Shown here in pieces: positions 1 to 8,880 of a stretch of 39,558 nt of DNA (the stretch's first letter is position 1; every line of letters starts with the position of its first letter). The stretch is taken from positions 1-39,558 of the forward strand of contig JAEZVB010000049.1 of the NCBI GenBank assembly GCA_023443285.1. The letters run 5' to 3'. The position numbers and the translations under genes are program-made. Below the pieces are notes generated by a model that was not told where the DNA came from, made no database searches, and saw only the letters and a list, made by a program, of their open reading frames with translations. Source of the DNA: Bacillota bacterium. GTDB taxonomy: Bacteria > Bacillota > Negativicutes > Sporomusales > Sporomusaceae.

Positions 1-1133
1 GCGGTAATCAGTCTGAATATATAGCCGCTATTGTTGACGCAGATCAACAAATTATTCCTGGCCTTGGTTATAAACGCCTGAAGCTAACTGCAAGTAATAG
101 AGAAAATAATATAATATTAACTATCGACAAAAAGATTCAGCAAAAAGTCGAGAATATCATGGATCGCACGCTTGTCAAGGGGGCAGTAGTGGTTATGAAA
201 CCAACTACTGGAGAAATTCTCGCTATGGCTTCAAGACCAGGTTTTGATGCTAACAACCTTAGTGGTTATTTAGAGAAAAGCAGTGCTCCATTATTAAACC
301 GCGCGATTTCGGCTTATCATCCTGGTTCGGTATTTAAGTTAGTGGTAGCAGCGGCTGCACTTGAAAACAAAACAGTAAAAATGGATGATGTCTTTTGGGA
401 TCCAGGCTATATTGATGTCAATAATATTCGCTTTCAAGGCTGGGATTATAATAATGGACCAATAGGACGCCTTACTATCACAGAAGCCATGGCTCACTCC
501 AGTAATCCTGTGTTTATCGAAGTAGCTTTGAAATTGGGAGCAGCTAATCTTATCAATATGGCGGCAAAGTTTGGGTATGGTTCTAAAACAACTCTTGGAT
601 TTTGGAGCGAAAGTGAAGGTAACTTGCCGGAAAGCGATCAGTTATATCCAGGCGATCTGGCTAATTTAGCTATCGGCCAGGGTTTTTGTGAAGCTACGCC
701 CCTACAAGTGGCTCAAACAATTGCAACAATTGTCAACGACGGTATTAAGGTAGAACCATACATCGTTAGTCTACTTACCACTCCAGATGGCACTGTTGTT
801 AAGAAATTTCAGCCTGAGCAAGGCGCCCGAGTAATATCTAGACAAACGGCGGAAAAATTACGCGGCATGATGATGGCTGTTACGCGTTATGGAACTGGGC
901 AAGCTGCCTATGTAGAAGGTTTCGGCTCTGCTGGTAAAACCGGTTCCGCAGAGACCGGCCGTACCAATATGACCGGTAATGGCATAAATCATGCTTGGTT
1001 TGCCGGTTTTACACCACTTAATTTCCCAAAGTATGTTATCATCGTGTTTGTGGAGGAAGGCATGTCAGGCAGTAATGTTGCAGCTCCCATTTTTCGTGAA
1101 ATAGCAAATGAACTTCTGAAAAATCAAGAGTAG
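1..1133 (+). CDS. Class B penicillin-binding protein (PBP2 type), 3' part
   Basis: The frame is open from base 3 to a TAG stop, so the gene enters from outside the window and the first internal ATG (159) is not its start. The visible 376 residues are the transpeptidase domain that cross-links peptidoglycan on the outer face of the membrane. All three active-site motifs are present: HPGSVFK (SxxK, acyl-enzyme serine, near base 330), SSN (near base 500) and AGKTGSAE (KTG, near base 935). The missing 5' part should hold the membrane anchor and pedestal domain. An elongasome PBP2 (MrdA) or a SpoVD/FtsI-like protein are both possible; the visible part does not decide. Confidence 0.92.
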   Translation, partial: GNQSEYIAAIVDADQQIIPGLGYKRLKLTASNRENNIILTIDKKIQQKVENIMDRTLVKGAVVVMKPTTGEILAMASRPGFDANNLSGYLEKSSAPLLNRAISAYHPGSVFKLVVAAAALENKTVKMDDVFWDPGYIDVNNIRFQGWDYNNGPIGRLTITEAMAHSSNPVFIEVALKLGAANLINMAAKFGYGSKTTLGFWSESEGNLPESDQLYPGDLANLAIGQGFCEATPLQVAQTIATIVNDGIKVEPYIVSLLTTPDGTVVKKFQPEQGARVISRQTAEKLRGMMMAVTRYGTGQAAYVEGFGSAGKTGSAETGRTNMTGNGINHAWFAGFTPLNFPKYVIIVFVEEGMSGSNVAAPIFREIANELLKNQE

Positions 1134-1161
1134 CCGACATTCGAATTCCCAAGCAGTTTTA

Positions 1162-1193
1162 TTGTAGTCAAAATAGAAATTATATGCTAAAAT
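1162..1193 (+). promoter_or_regulatory. Candidate sigma-A promoter before the M24 peptidase
   Basis: TGCTAAAAT at 1185-1193 is an extended -10 element. A TTGTAG at 1162-1167 could be the -35, but the 20-base spacer is long, so the site would rely on the extended -10. About 110 bases of leader follow before the ATG, with no recognisable riboswitch or T-box motif. Confidence 0.35.
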
Positions 1194-1303
1194 ATTAAAG
1201 TTAGTACAGATTTCACTACATATGGTGAGTATTTAGATTAACTGAGTAACCTAGCCGCTGAAGTCTATGAGATGCTAGCGTTAATTATTAAGGAGCACAT
1301 TTT

Positions 1304-2371
1304 ATGATTCAGCAACGTTTGGTAGGTTTGCGAAAGCTAATAGCAAAGCAGGGGCTTGATGCTATTCTTGTAACCAAACCAGAAAACCGGCGATATTTTA
1401 GTGGTTTTACCGGCTCATCTGGTATGCTGTTGATTAGTGACCAACAGCAAATACTATTTACTGATTTTAGATACATCGAACAGGCTAAAATTCAAGCACC
1501 AGAATATCAAATTGTCCGTCATGGTACTTCTATATTTGATATTCTAACAGATACTATTAATAAACTAGCGTTTGTTCGTGTAGGCTTTGAAAGCGACTTC
1601 ATAACTTGGGATACTCATCAAAAACTGACGCAGTATTTAAATACAGTAGGATTGCGCCCAATCAATTTGGATGCTTTGCGTGGGGTTAAAGATCAATCTG
1701 AACTTAATCTAATACAGCAAGCAGTCCAGATTGCCGATGCTGCCTTTGACCATATTTTAACGATAATTCGGCCAGGAATAACAGAACTGGAAATTGCGTT
1801 AGAACTTGAATATCAAATGCGTAAACTTGGTTCAGAAAAACCGGCTTTTGACACCATCGTAGCCTCTGGATTTCGCGGGGCGTTACCACATGGTCAGGCT
1901 TCTGAAAAAATCATTGAATCTGGTGATTTTATCACAATGGATTTTGGTGCTATATATCATGGTTATCATTCTGACATGACGCGAACTGTCGTGGCCGGAA
2001 AAGCCAGCAATAAGCAGCGTGAAATATACAACATTGTGTTAGATGCCCAGTTGGCTGGAGTTAAAGCTGTATCGGCAGGTAAAACAGGTCAAGAAATTGA
2101 TCAGATTGCACGGCAAATAATTACTGATGCTGGATATGCCGAGTATTTTGGTCATGCTCTTGGTCATGGAGTTGGTCTGGCTATTCATGAAGAACCCCGG
2201 TTATCAAGTGCAAGCACCACTGAACTGACCGCAAATATGGTAGTATCTGTTGAACCAGGTATTTATCTCCCCGAGTGGGGCGGTGTACGTATTGAAGATT
2301 TGGTTGTTGTTTCTACTGCTGGCTGCACAGTTCTTACTACCAGCAATAAGAAATTGATAGAATTAAACTAA
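1304..2371 (+). CDS. Xaa-Pro aminopeptidase-type M24B metallopeptidase
   Basis: A 355-residue cytoplasmic peptidase of the pita-bread fold, expected to cut N-terminal residues that precede proline. Residues 1-130 form the creatinase-like N-terminal domain. The catalytic domain shows the metal ligands in order: two Asp in the segment MDFGAIYHGYHSD, the His of GHALGHGVG, the Glu of SVEPGIY and the Glu of GVRIED. The start is an ATG with the site AAGGAGC ten bases upstream. It lies 28 bases before efp, the same pairing as yqhT-efp in Bacillus, so the two are probably cotranscribed. Confidence 0.93.
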   Translation: MIQQRLVGLRKLIAKQGLDAILVTKPENRRYFSGFTGSSGMLLISDQQQILFTDFRYIEQAKIQAPEYQIVRHGTSIFDILTDTINKLAFVRVGFESDFITWDTHQKLTQYLNTVGLRPINLDALRGVKDQSELNLIQQAVQIADAAFDHILTIIRPGITELEIALELEYQMRKLGSEKPAFDTIVASGFRGALPHGQASEKIIESGDFITMDFGAIYHGYHSDMTRTVVAGKASNKQREIYNIVLDAQLAGVKAVSAGKTGQEIDQIARQIITDAGYAEYFGHALGHGVGLAIHEEPRLSSASTTELTANMVVSVEPGIYLPEWGGVRIEDLVVVSTAGCTVLTTSNKKLIELN

Positions 2372-2399
2372 TTTGACCGAACTATGGGGAGGCTAATTA

Positions 2400-2957
2400 A
2401 TGATTTCAGTTAATGATTTTCGTACAGGAGTAACAATTGAGATTGATAGTGATGTGTGGAGCGTAGTTGATTTCCAACATGTAAAACCAGGTAAAGGCGC
2501 TGCATTTGTCAGGGCTAAACTGAAAAATGGCCGCACTGGAGCTGTCGTTGAACGCACCTTCAATGCTGGTGAAAAATTACCCAAAGCACATGTTGACCGC
2601 CGCGAAATGCAGTATCTTTATGAGAGTGACGGCATGTACAACTTAATGGATAATGAGAATTTTGAACAGATCGAATTGTCAGCAGAGCAAATGGGTGATG
2701 CAACCAAATTCTTAAAAGAAAATATGAATATTGCCGTAATGTTTTTCCAAGGCAATGTTATCGGCATTGATCTACCTATGTCGGTTGAGTTGACAGTTGT
2801 TGAAACCGATCCTGGTGTCAGGGGGGATACCGCTACTGGCGGTAATAAACCTGCTAAATTAGAGACTGGGCATGTTGTGCGTGTACCACTCTTTATCAAT
2901 ACTGGTGAAGTACTAAGAATTGATACCCGTACCGGTGACTATATTGAACGTGCCTAA
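2400..2957 (+). CDS. efp: Elongation factor P
   Basis: A 185-residue, full-length EF-P that rescues ribosomes stalled at polyproline stretches. The N-terminal KOW-like domain ends in the loop HVKPGKGAAFV, where Lys32 is the residue modified in Bacillus-type EF-P. Two OB-fold domains follow, and the C-terminal segment GDYIERA is typical. The start ATG has GGGGAGG about seven bases upstream. No EF-P modification gene is seen in this window. Confidence 0.97.
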   Translation: MISVNDFRTGVTIEIDSDVWSVVDFQHVKPGKGAAFVRAKLKNGRTGAVVERTFNAGEKLPKAHVDRREMQYLYESDGMYNLMDNENFEQIELSAEQMGDATKFLKENMNIAVMFFQGNVIGIDLPMSVELTVVETDPGVRGDTATGGNKPAKLETGHVVRVPLFINTGEVLRIDTRTGDYIERA

Positions 2958-2999
2958 TAACACCTAAGTGCAATTAACCTCCGACAGTTATGTTTTAAT

Positions 3000-3035
3000 A
3001 AGCATTGGACATACTACAAATAGTGTCCAATGCTT
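3000..3035 (+). terminator. Strong hairpin after efp, without a T-tract
   Basis: AAGCATTGGAC (3000-3010) pairs with GTCCAATGCTT (3025-3035). An inner ACTA/TAGT pair across a small bulge lengthens the stem and leaves a CAAA loop. No run of T follows, so it is not a classical intrinsic terminator. It may protect the efp 3' end or act as a processing or attenuation site. Confidence 0.5.
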
Positions 3036-3064
3036 AGAACACATAGCTAAAGGGGGTTTTTTTT

Positions 3065-3529
3065 ATGAGGAATCTCAAGGAGAAAGTGGCCTATTTACAT
3101 GGATTAACCCAGGGACTTAATGTTAACGACCATTCATCTGAAGGTAAAATTTTACTCAATGTTATTGATGTACTTGATTCTTTTGCTGATGAGGTTCAAA
3201 ATGTTAATTTGGCCCAAGTAGAGCTTGAAGATTATGTTGAGTCAATTGATGAAGATCTAACCGATCTTGAAGATCAGATTTATGAAGAATTTGATTATGA
3301 AGAAGACGAAGACAACTATGACGAGACTGATGATAATATGGTTGAAGTAGCCTGTCCAGCTTGTCATGAACTCGTTACATTTGAGTCCGGTATATTAGAT
3401 GATGATGACGACATAGAAGTGACTTGTCCTTACTGCGGAGGTGTAGTGTACGATAACACGCTAGACGTTGTTGCTGATAGTCGCCACGATGTCTATCAAA
3501 CTAATCATATTTTGCATCCAGGTATATGA
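3065..3529 (+). CDS. CD1247-type N-terminal domain protein with zinc ribbon
   Basis: A 154-residue cytoplasmic protein. Residues 1-60 are a helical region resembling the CD1247 N-terminal domain seen in spore-forming Firmicutes. A very acidic Asp/Glu stretch follows (about residues 60-95). A C-terminal zinc ribbon is made of CPAC and CPYC pairs (about residues 98-125). The function is not known. It sits between efp and the spoIIIA operon. A strong AAAGGGGG ribosome site precedes an eight-T spacer and the ATG. A terminator follows, so it is transcriptionally separate from spoIIIAA. Confidence 0.8.
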   Translation: MRNLKEKVAYLHGLTQGLNVNDHSSEGKILLNVIDVLDSFADEVQNVNLAQVELEDYVESIDEDLTDLEDQIYEEFDYEEDEDNYDETDDNMVEVACPACHELVTFESGILDDDDDIEVTCPYCGGVVYDNTLDVVADSRHDVYQTNHILHPGI

Positions 3530-3582
3530 AAACCCTCTAACCCCATAACAATATCCTGGGGAAATCCTGGGATAATTTTAAT

Positions 3583-3612
3583 GATGTGGCCAAAAGCCAC
3601 GTCTTTTTTTTT
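3583..3612 (+). terminator. Intrinsic terminator before spoIIIAA
   Basis: GATGTGGC (3583-3590) and GCCACGTC (3596-3603) form an eight-base-pair stem with a CAAAA loop, followed by nine T (3604-3612). It ends the upstream zinc-ribbon gene and insulates the sporulation operon. Confidence 0.93.
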
Positions 3613-3633
3613 GTCATAAATATATTCTTCTAA

Positions 3634-3663
3634 ACATATCTATGTAAAGAAAAAGCATAAATT
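3634..3663 (+). promoter_or_regulatory. Candidate sigma-E promoter for spoIIIAA-AH
   Basis: ACATATC (3634-3640), a 15-base spacer and CATAAATT (3656-3663) resemble the sigma-E elements KMATATT and CATACAnT. The spoIIIA operon is under sigma-E in Bacillus, and the site lies between the terminator and the gene start. Each element has mismatches, so this is a suggestion only. Confidence 0.4.
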
Positions 3664-3712
3664 TGGTTATAAAGACAAGTTGTCCTACTACTTTATTAAG
3701 GATGATATGCGT

Positions 3713-4717
3713 ATGATAAATACCTTGACGATCTTAACCCGATATATATATCCGATGTTGCCGCCTCATCTTTCCCAATTACTAATGGAAGTACCTGCCA
3801 AGCAATTAGCACATGTTACTGAAATTCGCCTCAGAGCAAATCAGCCGTTATTGTTGGTATTAGGTAACCAGGATATTATGGTTGCTGCCTCAGGGCAGAC
3901 AAATTGCAAACCTCAGGCTTACCAATGTACCATGCAAGACCTGCTCAAAAGTTTTCAACTGATGTGTAAAAACTCAGTCTATGCCTATGAACCCGAATTG
4001 CGGCAAGGCTACTTGACAATAAGGGGAGGGCATCGGGTCGGTTTGGCTGGACAGGCAGCCGTTTTTGACGGAACGGTTAAAACACTTACACATATTAGTT
4101 CGCTAAACATTCGTTTGGCAAGAGCAATACCTGATTGCTCTGAACCTATCTTGCCTTTTATCATCGATTGTACTCATAGGCGAATATATAACACTTTGCT
4201 TATTTCACCGCCACGTTGTGGCAAAACAACAATTTTGCGAGACTTAATCCGGCAATTAAGTACTGGCAAAGAAAATCTGGGGATATCCGGCATGCAAATT
4301 GGCCTGGTTGATGAACGCTCAGAAATAGCTGCTTGTGAAAATGGCATACCAAGTATCGACTTAGGCCCCCGAGTTGACGTCCTGGATGCTTGTCCGAAGG
4401 CCAATGGACTATTAATGCTGATTCGCTCAATGGCTCCTGAAGTAGTAGCTACAGATGAATTGGGACGGGCGGAAGACGCGGCTGCAGTACGCGAAGCCAT
4501 TTATGCTGGCGTAAGTGTAATTGCTACTGCTCATAGCCGGACGATATGCGACCTGCGTGAACGCCCCTACATTGGCGAATTGGTGCAACAAAAAATGTTT
4601 GATCGCTATGTTATTTTAAGTAACCGCCTTGGCCCGGGAACAATTGAGCAAATATATGATTCCCGTCAGGAGAAAATAGTATATTCAAGATCAAATGAGG
4701 TAAAAGTATGTGGTTAA
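3713..4717 (+). CDS. spoIIIAA: Stage III sporulation protein AA (ATPase)
   Basis: SpoIIIAA is the secretion-type AAA ATPase on the cytoplasmic face of the mother-cell SpoIIIA complex. At 334 residues from ATG 3713 it is near family length. The Walker A segment reads SPPRCGKTT, with Lys171 and Thr172 present but the usual first Gly replaced by Ser165. The later LVDERSEIA and VVATDELGR segments match the family's Walker B region. The start is uncertain: AAGGAT at 3698-3703 fits ATG 3713 better than ATG 3707 or TTG 3680. The end overlaps spoIIIAB by ten bases, which suggests translational coupling. Confidence 0.93.
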   Translation: MINTLTILTRYIYPMLPPHLSQLLMEVPAKQLAHVTEIRLRANQPLLLVLGNQDIMVAASGQTNCKPQAYQCTMQDLLKSFQLMCKNSVYAYEPELRQGYLTIRGGHRVGLAGQAAVFDGTVKTLTHISSLNIRLARAIPDCSEPILPFIIDCTHRRIYNTLLISPPRCGKTTILRDLIRQLSTGKENLGISGMQIGLVDERSEIAACENGIPSIDLGPRVDVLDACPKANGLLMLIRSMAPEVVATDELGRAEDAAAVREAIYAGVSVIATAHSRTICDLRERPYIGELVQQKMFDRYVILSNRLGPGTIEQIYDSRQEKIVYSRSNEVKVCG

Positions 4718-5226
4718 AAATTTTGGGCAGTCTCATGATTATTGCCACAGGTACATATATAGGCTTCACTCTGGCCGCTTGTTATGCCGAACGGCCTCGT
4801 CAAATCCGCCAACTAATCAGTTGTTTGTCGGCTCTGAAATCGCACATTAATTATGTGGCAGTACCATTACCGGAAGCTTTGTCTCAATGCACCTGCGGTA
4901 TTGCCGGACCAGTAGCTAACTTTTTTCATACTACATCATTACTATTGTCACATAACGGTTGGTTGACGCCGCGCGCTGCCATGGAACAAGCTCTGAAAGA
5001 ATCAAAACACCTGATGCTTAATCAACCGGAACGAGAGATTCTTGCGGTATTTAGTGCAAACCTTGGCAGTATGAACCGCGAAGAACAGCATAAATCACTG
5101 GAGTTAGTTGAAGAGCAGTTATCCCGAATTCAACAAGATGCGGAAAAACTGTGTGAACAGAATGTAAAAATGTATAGATATTTAGGCATCTGTGGCGGCT
5201 TTGTAATAGTCATAATTCTAGTGTAG
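4708..5226 (+). CDS. spoIIIAB: Stage III sporulation protein AB
   Basis: A 172-residue membrane protein resembling type II secretion GspF-like proteins, second in the SpoIIIA complex. Hydrophobic segments lie at about residues 3-25 and 153-172, flanking a helical cytoplasmic domain (for example the motif RQIRQL and a Gln/Glu-rich stretch). Length matches the Bacillus protein closely. Its ATG lies within the end of spoIIIAA, and its stop is followed after 36 bases by spoIIIAC. Confidence 0.93.
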   Translation: MWLKILGSLMIIATGTYIGFTLAACYAERPRQIRQLISCLSALKSHINYVAVPLPEALSQCTCGIAGPVANFFHTTSLLLSHNGWLTPRAAMEQALKESKHLMLNQPEREILAVFSANLGSMNREEQHKSLELVEEQLSRIQQDAEKLCEQNVKMYRYLGICGGFVIVIILV

Positions 5227-5262
5227 ATGGCATTTGTTATAACTAAGGAGGGGAATGGGCGG

Positions 5263-5460
5263 ATGGGAATAGATGTTTTGTTTAAAATCGCCGGGATTGG
5301 TATTTTAATTTCTGTTATTCATACAGCGTTGAAACAAGCCGGAAAAGAAGATATGGCTCACTTATGCACACTTGCAGGTTTTGCGTTGGTGTTGTTATGG
5401 GTTGTGCAATTGTTGGGTCGGCTGTTTAACACCGTTCAGGATGTATTCAAGTTGTTCTAA
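5263..5460 (+). CDS. spoIIIAC: Stage III sporulation protein AC
   Basis: A 65-residue protein with two membrane segments (about residues 5-20 and 35-55), as in the SpoIIIAC family. The frame is open further upstream, but ATG 5263 is chosen because AAGGAGGGG lies nine bases before it and the length then fits the family. It is a small membrane part of the mother-cell channel complex. Confidence 0.92.
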   Translation: MGIDVLFKIAGIGILISVIHTALKQAGKEDMAHLCTLAGFALVLLWVVQLLGRLFNTVQDVFKLF

Positions 5461-5473
5461 GGGGTGTAAGCAC

Positions 5474-5860
5474 ATGGAAATTATCCAAATTATCGGGTTA
5501 GGCTTTGTTGTAACTATGTTGATTTTAATAATCAAACAACAACGCCCCGAGCTTGCTGTACAACTCGCGCTCACATTATCGGCAATTATATTTTTAATGA
5601 TTCTGAGTAAACTTTCTGTAGTGCTTGATTTATTCCGAGATTTAGCGGAAAAAGCTAATATCAGCCAGATGTATTTAAATACGATTCTTAAAATTATTGG
5701 TATTGCCTATGTAACCGAATTTGGCGCTCAAGTCTGTCGAGATGCTGGCGAAGGAGCAGTTGCGGGAAAAATAGAGTTTGCTGGTAAAATCCTTGTAATG
5801 GTTATGGCAGTACCGATTATTGCATTAGTTTTAGATACCATCGTAAGACTCATTCCTTAA
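5474..5860 (+). CDS. spoIIIAD: Stage III sporulation protein AD
   Basis: A 128-residue membrane protein of the SpoIIIAC/AD family with hydrophobic segments near residues 2-18, 30-50 and 105-125. The segment YVTEFGAQVCRDAGEGA is characteristic. The frame extends upstream into spoIIIAC, but ATG 5474 sits right after the preceding stop with GGGGTG upstream and gives the family length. Confidence 0.93.
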   Translation: MEIIQIIGLGFVVTMLILIIKQQRPELAVQLALTLSAIIFLMILSKLSVVLDLFRDLAEKANISQMYLNTILKIIGIAYVTEFGAQVCRDAGEGAVAGKIEFAGKILVMVMAVPIIALVLDTIVRLIP

Positions 5861-5872
5861 GGTGGAGTGCGC

Positions 5873-7030
5873 GTGAAGAAAACAATTATAGCACTACTGT
5901 TCTTCCTATGTAGTAATATGGCCTGGGCGGCACCTGATACCAGCCCGGAATTGCCTATGGAATTGCTTGATAATTCCTCAGTTAATAATGTTAACCATTT
6001 TATTCAAGCAATTAACAAGGAACTCAGCGAAGATATTCCTCTTTTGAATAGTACGACAATTAAAGAAATTGCCACTAAAGGTATTGATTTTAATTGGCAA
6101 ACCATTAGTACTAAGTTTCTATCTTATTTTTTCAAAGAATTGGCAATAAATGTTCATCTCTTGGGGAAGTTACTATTTTTAGCAGTATTGTGTGCACTTT
6201 TACAAAACCTGCAGAGCTCATTTGAGCAATCGGCAATAGCTTTATTAGCACACAGTGTCTGTTTTATCTTTTTATGTGTAATTTCCTTAAGCATTTTTTA
6301 TAATAGTCTAACACTTGCTAAGGACACTGTTGGCAATATGGTCGGATTTATGGAAGCTCTATTGCCGCTTTTATTGTCCCTATTAGCCGGAGTCGGGGCG
6401 TTAACCTCGGCAGCATTGCTCACGCCGCTCATGCTGCTAGTCGTTAGTGTAACAAGTGTAATTGTTAAAGACATTATTTTGCCGCTTTTATTTTTAACCG
6501 CTGTGTTAGAATGTGTTAATTTTCTTTCTGACAAATATAAGCTTAGTAATTTGGCTGGGGTACTCAAGCAAACCGGTATGATGCTGCTTGGGTTATTGTT
6601 GGTAGTATTTATTGGAATCGTTAGTATTCAAGGTGTCGCTGGTAGCGTTGCTGACGGACTGACATTAAGAACCGCCAAATATGCGACTGCAACATTTATA
6701 CCGGTAGTAGGCAAAATGTTTGCCGATACTGTCGAACTGGTCATGGGTGCTTCGCTATTATTAAAAAATGCTATAGGTATTTTTGGCGTATTAGCTATTG
6801 CTTTACTATGCGCATTACCACTGATTAAGCTTCTTTCCCTAGTAGCTGTTATGAAGATAGCTGGAGCATTAATTCAACCTATGGGTGATGAAAAAATGGC
6901 TAAGTGCCTTGATGTAATGGGAAACAACCTATTATTAGTGTTTGGCGCAGTACTCACTGTAGTCTTAATGTTTTTTTTAGTAGTAACTATGATTATCGCC
7001 GCGGGCAGTGCTTCTATGATGCTTCGATAG
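5873..7030 (+). CDS. spoIIIAE: Stage III sporulation protein AE
   Basis: A 385-residue polytopic membrane protein, probably the membrane core of the SpoIIIA channel. A signal peptide (KKTIIALLFFL, then SNMAWA with likely cleavage after Ala) is followed by a short external region and about seven to eight hydrophobic helices from residue 95 on. GTG 5873 is preferred over GTG 5867 because the site AAGGTGGAG ends at 5866, which leaves a workable six-base spacing only for 5873. Confidence 0.94.
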   Translation: MKKTIIALLFFLCSNMAWAAPDTSPELPMELLDNSSVNNVNHFIQAINKELSEDIPLLNSTTIKEIATKGIDFNWQTISTKFLSYFFKELAINVHLLGKLLFLAVLCALLQNLQSSFEQSAIALLAHSVCFIFLCVISLSIFYNSLTLAKDTVGNMVGFMEALLPLLLSLLAGVGALTSAALLTPLMLLVVSVTSVIVKDIILPLLFLTAVLECVNFLSDKYKLSNLAGVLKQTGMMLLGLLLVVFIGIVSIQGVAGSVADGLTLRTAKYATATFIPVVGKMFADTVELVMGASLLLKNAIGIFGVLAIALLCALPLIKLLSLVAVMKIAGALIQPMGDEKMAKCLDVMGNNLLLVFGAVLTVVLMFFLVVTMIIAAGSASMMLR

Positions 7031-7048
7031 GGGTTGATAAGTGCAAAT

Positions 7049-7666
7049 ATGATAGCGTACATTACAGCTTGGATCAAAGAAATTATATTTGTTGTATTGT
7101 TTTCCTCCTTTCTTGAGCTTTTGCTACCAAATAGCAATATGCAAAGGTTTATCAGGGTTATTATGGGGCTATTCATACTGCTGTCCATTTTAAATCCAAT
7201 CATTGGTCTTATTGAGAGACAAATAACAGCTGAACAATTGCCAGCAATGGCAGCCGGAGCTGACAACACCTTAACGAATGCTCATGTCCTAAGTACGGCC
7301 AACAGTGTTGCTGAGAAGCGTGATCAGCTAACCCATGATTTATATGTAAGCGACTTATCCAAACAGATTAGAGCAACAGTCATGTCTATTGACGGCGTTG
7401 CTAATGCTAAAGTAATTGTTACCATTGAACCTGCCACGCCAGAGAGTAAACGGGTAGGTAACATCAAAAATGTCTTGATTTATATTGAACCAGGGGTTAC
7501 CAATAATGAACATAAAATTGCTAAGGTAACCGTTGACGTTTCTATTCCTAAAGCAACTGAGGAATCAAAGACACTCTCTACAACACTAATAGATAAAACA
7601 CTAAGAGCAATAACTGAGTTATATCAGCTTAAGCACAGTCAAGTTGAAGTTATGCGAATGAATTAA
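7049..7666 (+). CDS. spoIIIAF: Stage III sporulation protein AF
   Basis: A 205-residue protein with two N-terminal membrane helices (about residues 8-30 and 37-57) and a soluble C-terminal domain, the usual SpoIIIAF layout and length. The segment QRFIRVIMGLFILLSILNPI is typical. The start is unsure: TTG 7034 has no room for a ribosome site, while ATG 7049 follows AGGGG at a long distance. It is the sixth gene of the operon. Confidence 0.9.
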   Translation: MIAYITAWIKEIIFVVLFSSFLELLLPNSNMQRFIRVIMGLFILLSILNPIIGLIERQITAEQLPAMAAGADNTLTNAHVLSTANSVAEKRDQLTHDLYVSDLSKQIRATVMSIDGVANAKVIVTIEPATPESKRVGNIKNVLIYIEPGVTNNEHKIAKVTVDVSIPKATEESKTLSTTLIDKTLRAITELYQLKHSQVEVMRMN

Positions 7667-7678
7667 GGGGGAAACAAT

Positions 7679-8287
7679 ATGAATATGCCCGGAAGTTCTT
7701 TAAAGGAGTGGCTTTCAGGAATCTTACCCAGCCAATTGTTAAACAATGGTATAGTCAATACCCGATTAATAGGGATGGGACTGCTCGGAATTATTTTGCT
7801 ACTAGTTGGCGGCGTCTATGATCAATTAACCACTACTCCTAACCAAAGCGCGCAAGTAGAAACGGTCAAAACTATGCCTGCTGTGAACCGTAGTTATGAA
7901 GAAGCGCTGGAGAGTAAGATCGGAAATTTGCTAGCGCAGGTTAAAGGTGCAGGAGCCGTATCAGTAAGCATAACATTAGAAAAAAGCAGCAAACAAGAAC
8001 ATGCACGTAATATCACCAAAGAAACAAAAACAATACAAGAAAAAGATAATACCGGCGGTATCCGAACCACAACAGAGTCAAAAGAGTCGGAGCAGGTGCT
8101 GCTAAGTAAAGAAAGCGGCGCAGATAAGCCGGTAATCGTTCAGGAATATAAGCCGGTCATTAAAGGTGTATTGGTCGTAGCTGAAGGCGCTTATGACTCA
8201 ACTGTTAAGTCCAGTCTTACCAGAGCTGTTGGCGCAGGCCTCGGAATTCCAGCTTATAAAATAACGGTTTTGCCGCAAAGAAAGTGA
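7679..8287 (+). CDS. spoIIIAG: Stage III sporulation protein AG
   Basis: A 202-residue protein with a single membrane helix (about residues 31-48) and an external domain. The family forms a large ring across the intermembrane space and has a ring-building motif fold (residues about 75-200 here), with a variable insert rich in Lys and Glu around residues 100-135. It is somewhat shorter than the Bacillus protein. ATG follows AAGGGGGAAAC. Two further family members (AF, AH) flank it. Confidence 0.92.
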   Translation: MNMPGSSLKEWLSGILPSQLLNNGIVNTRLIGMGLLGIILLLVGGVYDQLTTTPNQSAQVETVKTMPAVNRSYEEALESKIGNLLAQVKGAGAVSVSITLEKSSKQEHARNITKETKTIQEKDNTGGIRTTTESKESEQVLLSKESGADKPVIVQEYKPVIKGVLVVAEGAYDSTVKSSLTRAVGAGLGIPAYKITVLPQRK

Positions 8288-8297
8288 GGTAAAAAAT

Positions 8298-8840
8298 ATG
8301 AAAATAATATCCGTTTTTTCTATTAACAAACTGGGGAAAATCGCCTCATTACTTGTAGTGCTCGGAATAACCTTATTAATAGTAAGCGGCATATGGAATC
8401 TTGTACAAGATACGCTTCAGGCCAGAGCTAATCGCTCTAATGCTATGCAAGTTTCCAAACAAATAGTATCTGATCAATATGTACCGGTTATGGCTCCGGA
8501 CTTTTTTACCGAATACCGTTTAGAGCGAGATAAGATACGTAGTGAACGCTCCGATCTTTTGCGTGAAATTATTCAAAACTCTTCATCGCAAGATGCTAAG
8601 CAACAAGCGCAAGAGAGTATTCTTAAAATGACTTTAGAAAAGCAGCGGGAAATGGAAATGGAAAACCTAATTAAAGCAAAGGGGTTTGCCGATGCGCTGG
8701 TCTTTATCCGCGATAACTCGGTAAGCGCAGTAGTCAAAACAACAACACTAACCCGTGAAGAAGTCGTTCAGGTAGCCGAAGTTATTAGTCGCGTTTCCGG
8801 AGTTAAACCCGGGGATATAACAGTTAGCGCCAAACCATAA
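8298..8840 (+). CDS. spoIIIAH: Stage III sporulation protein AH
   Basis: A 180-residue bitopic protein: membrane helix at about residues 14-34, then an external coiled and ring-building domain. In Bacillus the external domain binds forespore SpoIIQ and completes the channel between mother cell and forespore. The segment SAVVKTTTLTREEVVQVAEV lies in the conserved C-terminal domain. It is the last gene of the operon. No clear terminator follows; the next gene has its own promoter. Confidence 0.92.
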   Translation: MKIISVFSINKLGKIASLLVVLGITLLIVSGIWNLVQDTLQARANRSNAMQVSKQIVSDQYVPVMAPDFFTEYRLERDKIRSERSDLLREIIQNSSSQDAKQQAQESILKMTLEKQREMEMENLIKAKGFADALVFIRDNSVSAVVKTTTLTREEVVQVAEVISRVSGVKPGDITVSAKP

Positions 8841-8880
8841 GTTATTATTTAATCTGGTTTTGCTAATTTTTCTGCCTAAA

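Noticed and set aside
1195..1303. Riboswitch or T-box leader before the M24 peptidase
   Set aside because: No T-box AGGGTGGNACCGCG-type motif or recognisable aptamer; only a weak CTAGC/GCTAG pair is seen.
2618..2899. Antisense reading frame within efp
   Set aside because: It has no convincing ribosome site and mirrors codon bias of efp; the same holds for the other long reverse frames in this window.
5227..5262. Upstream start for spoIIIAC
   Set aside because: The Shine-Dalgarno sequence lies inside this stretch and the longer protein exceeds family length.
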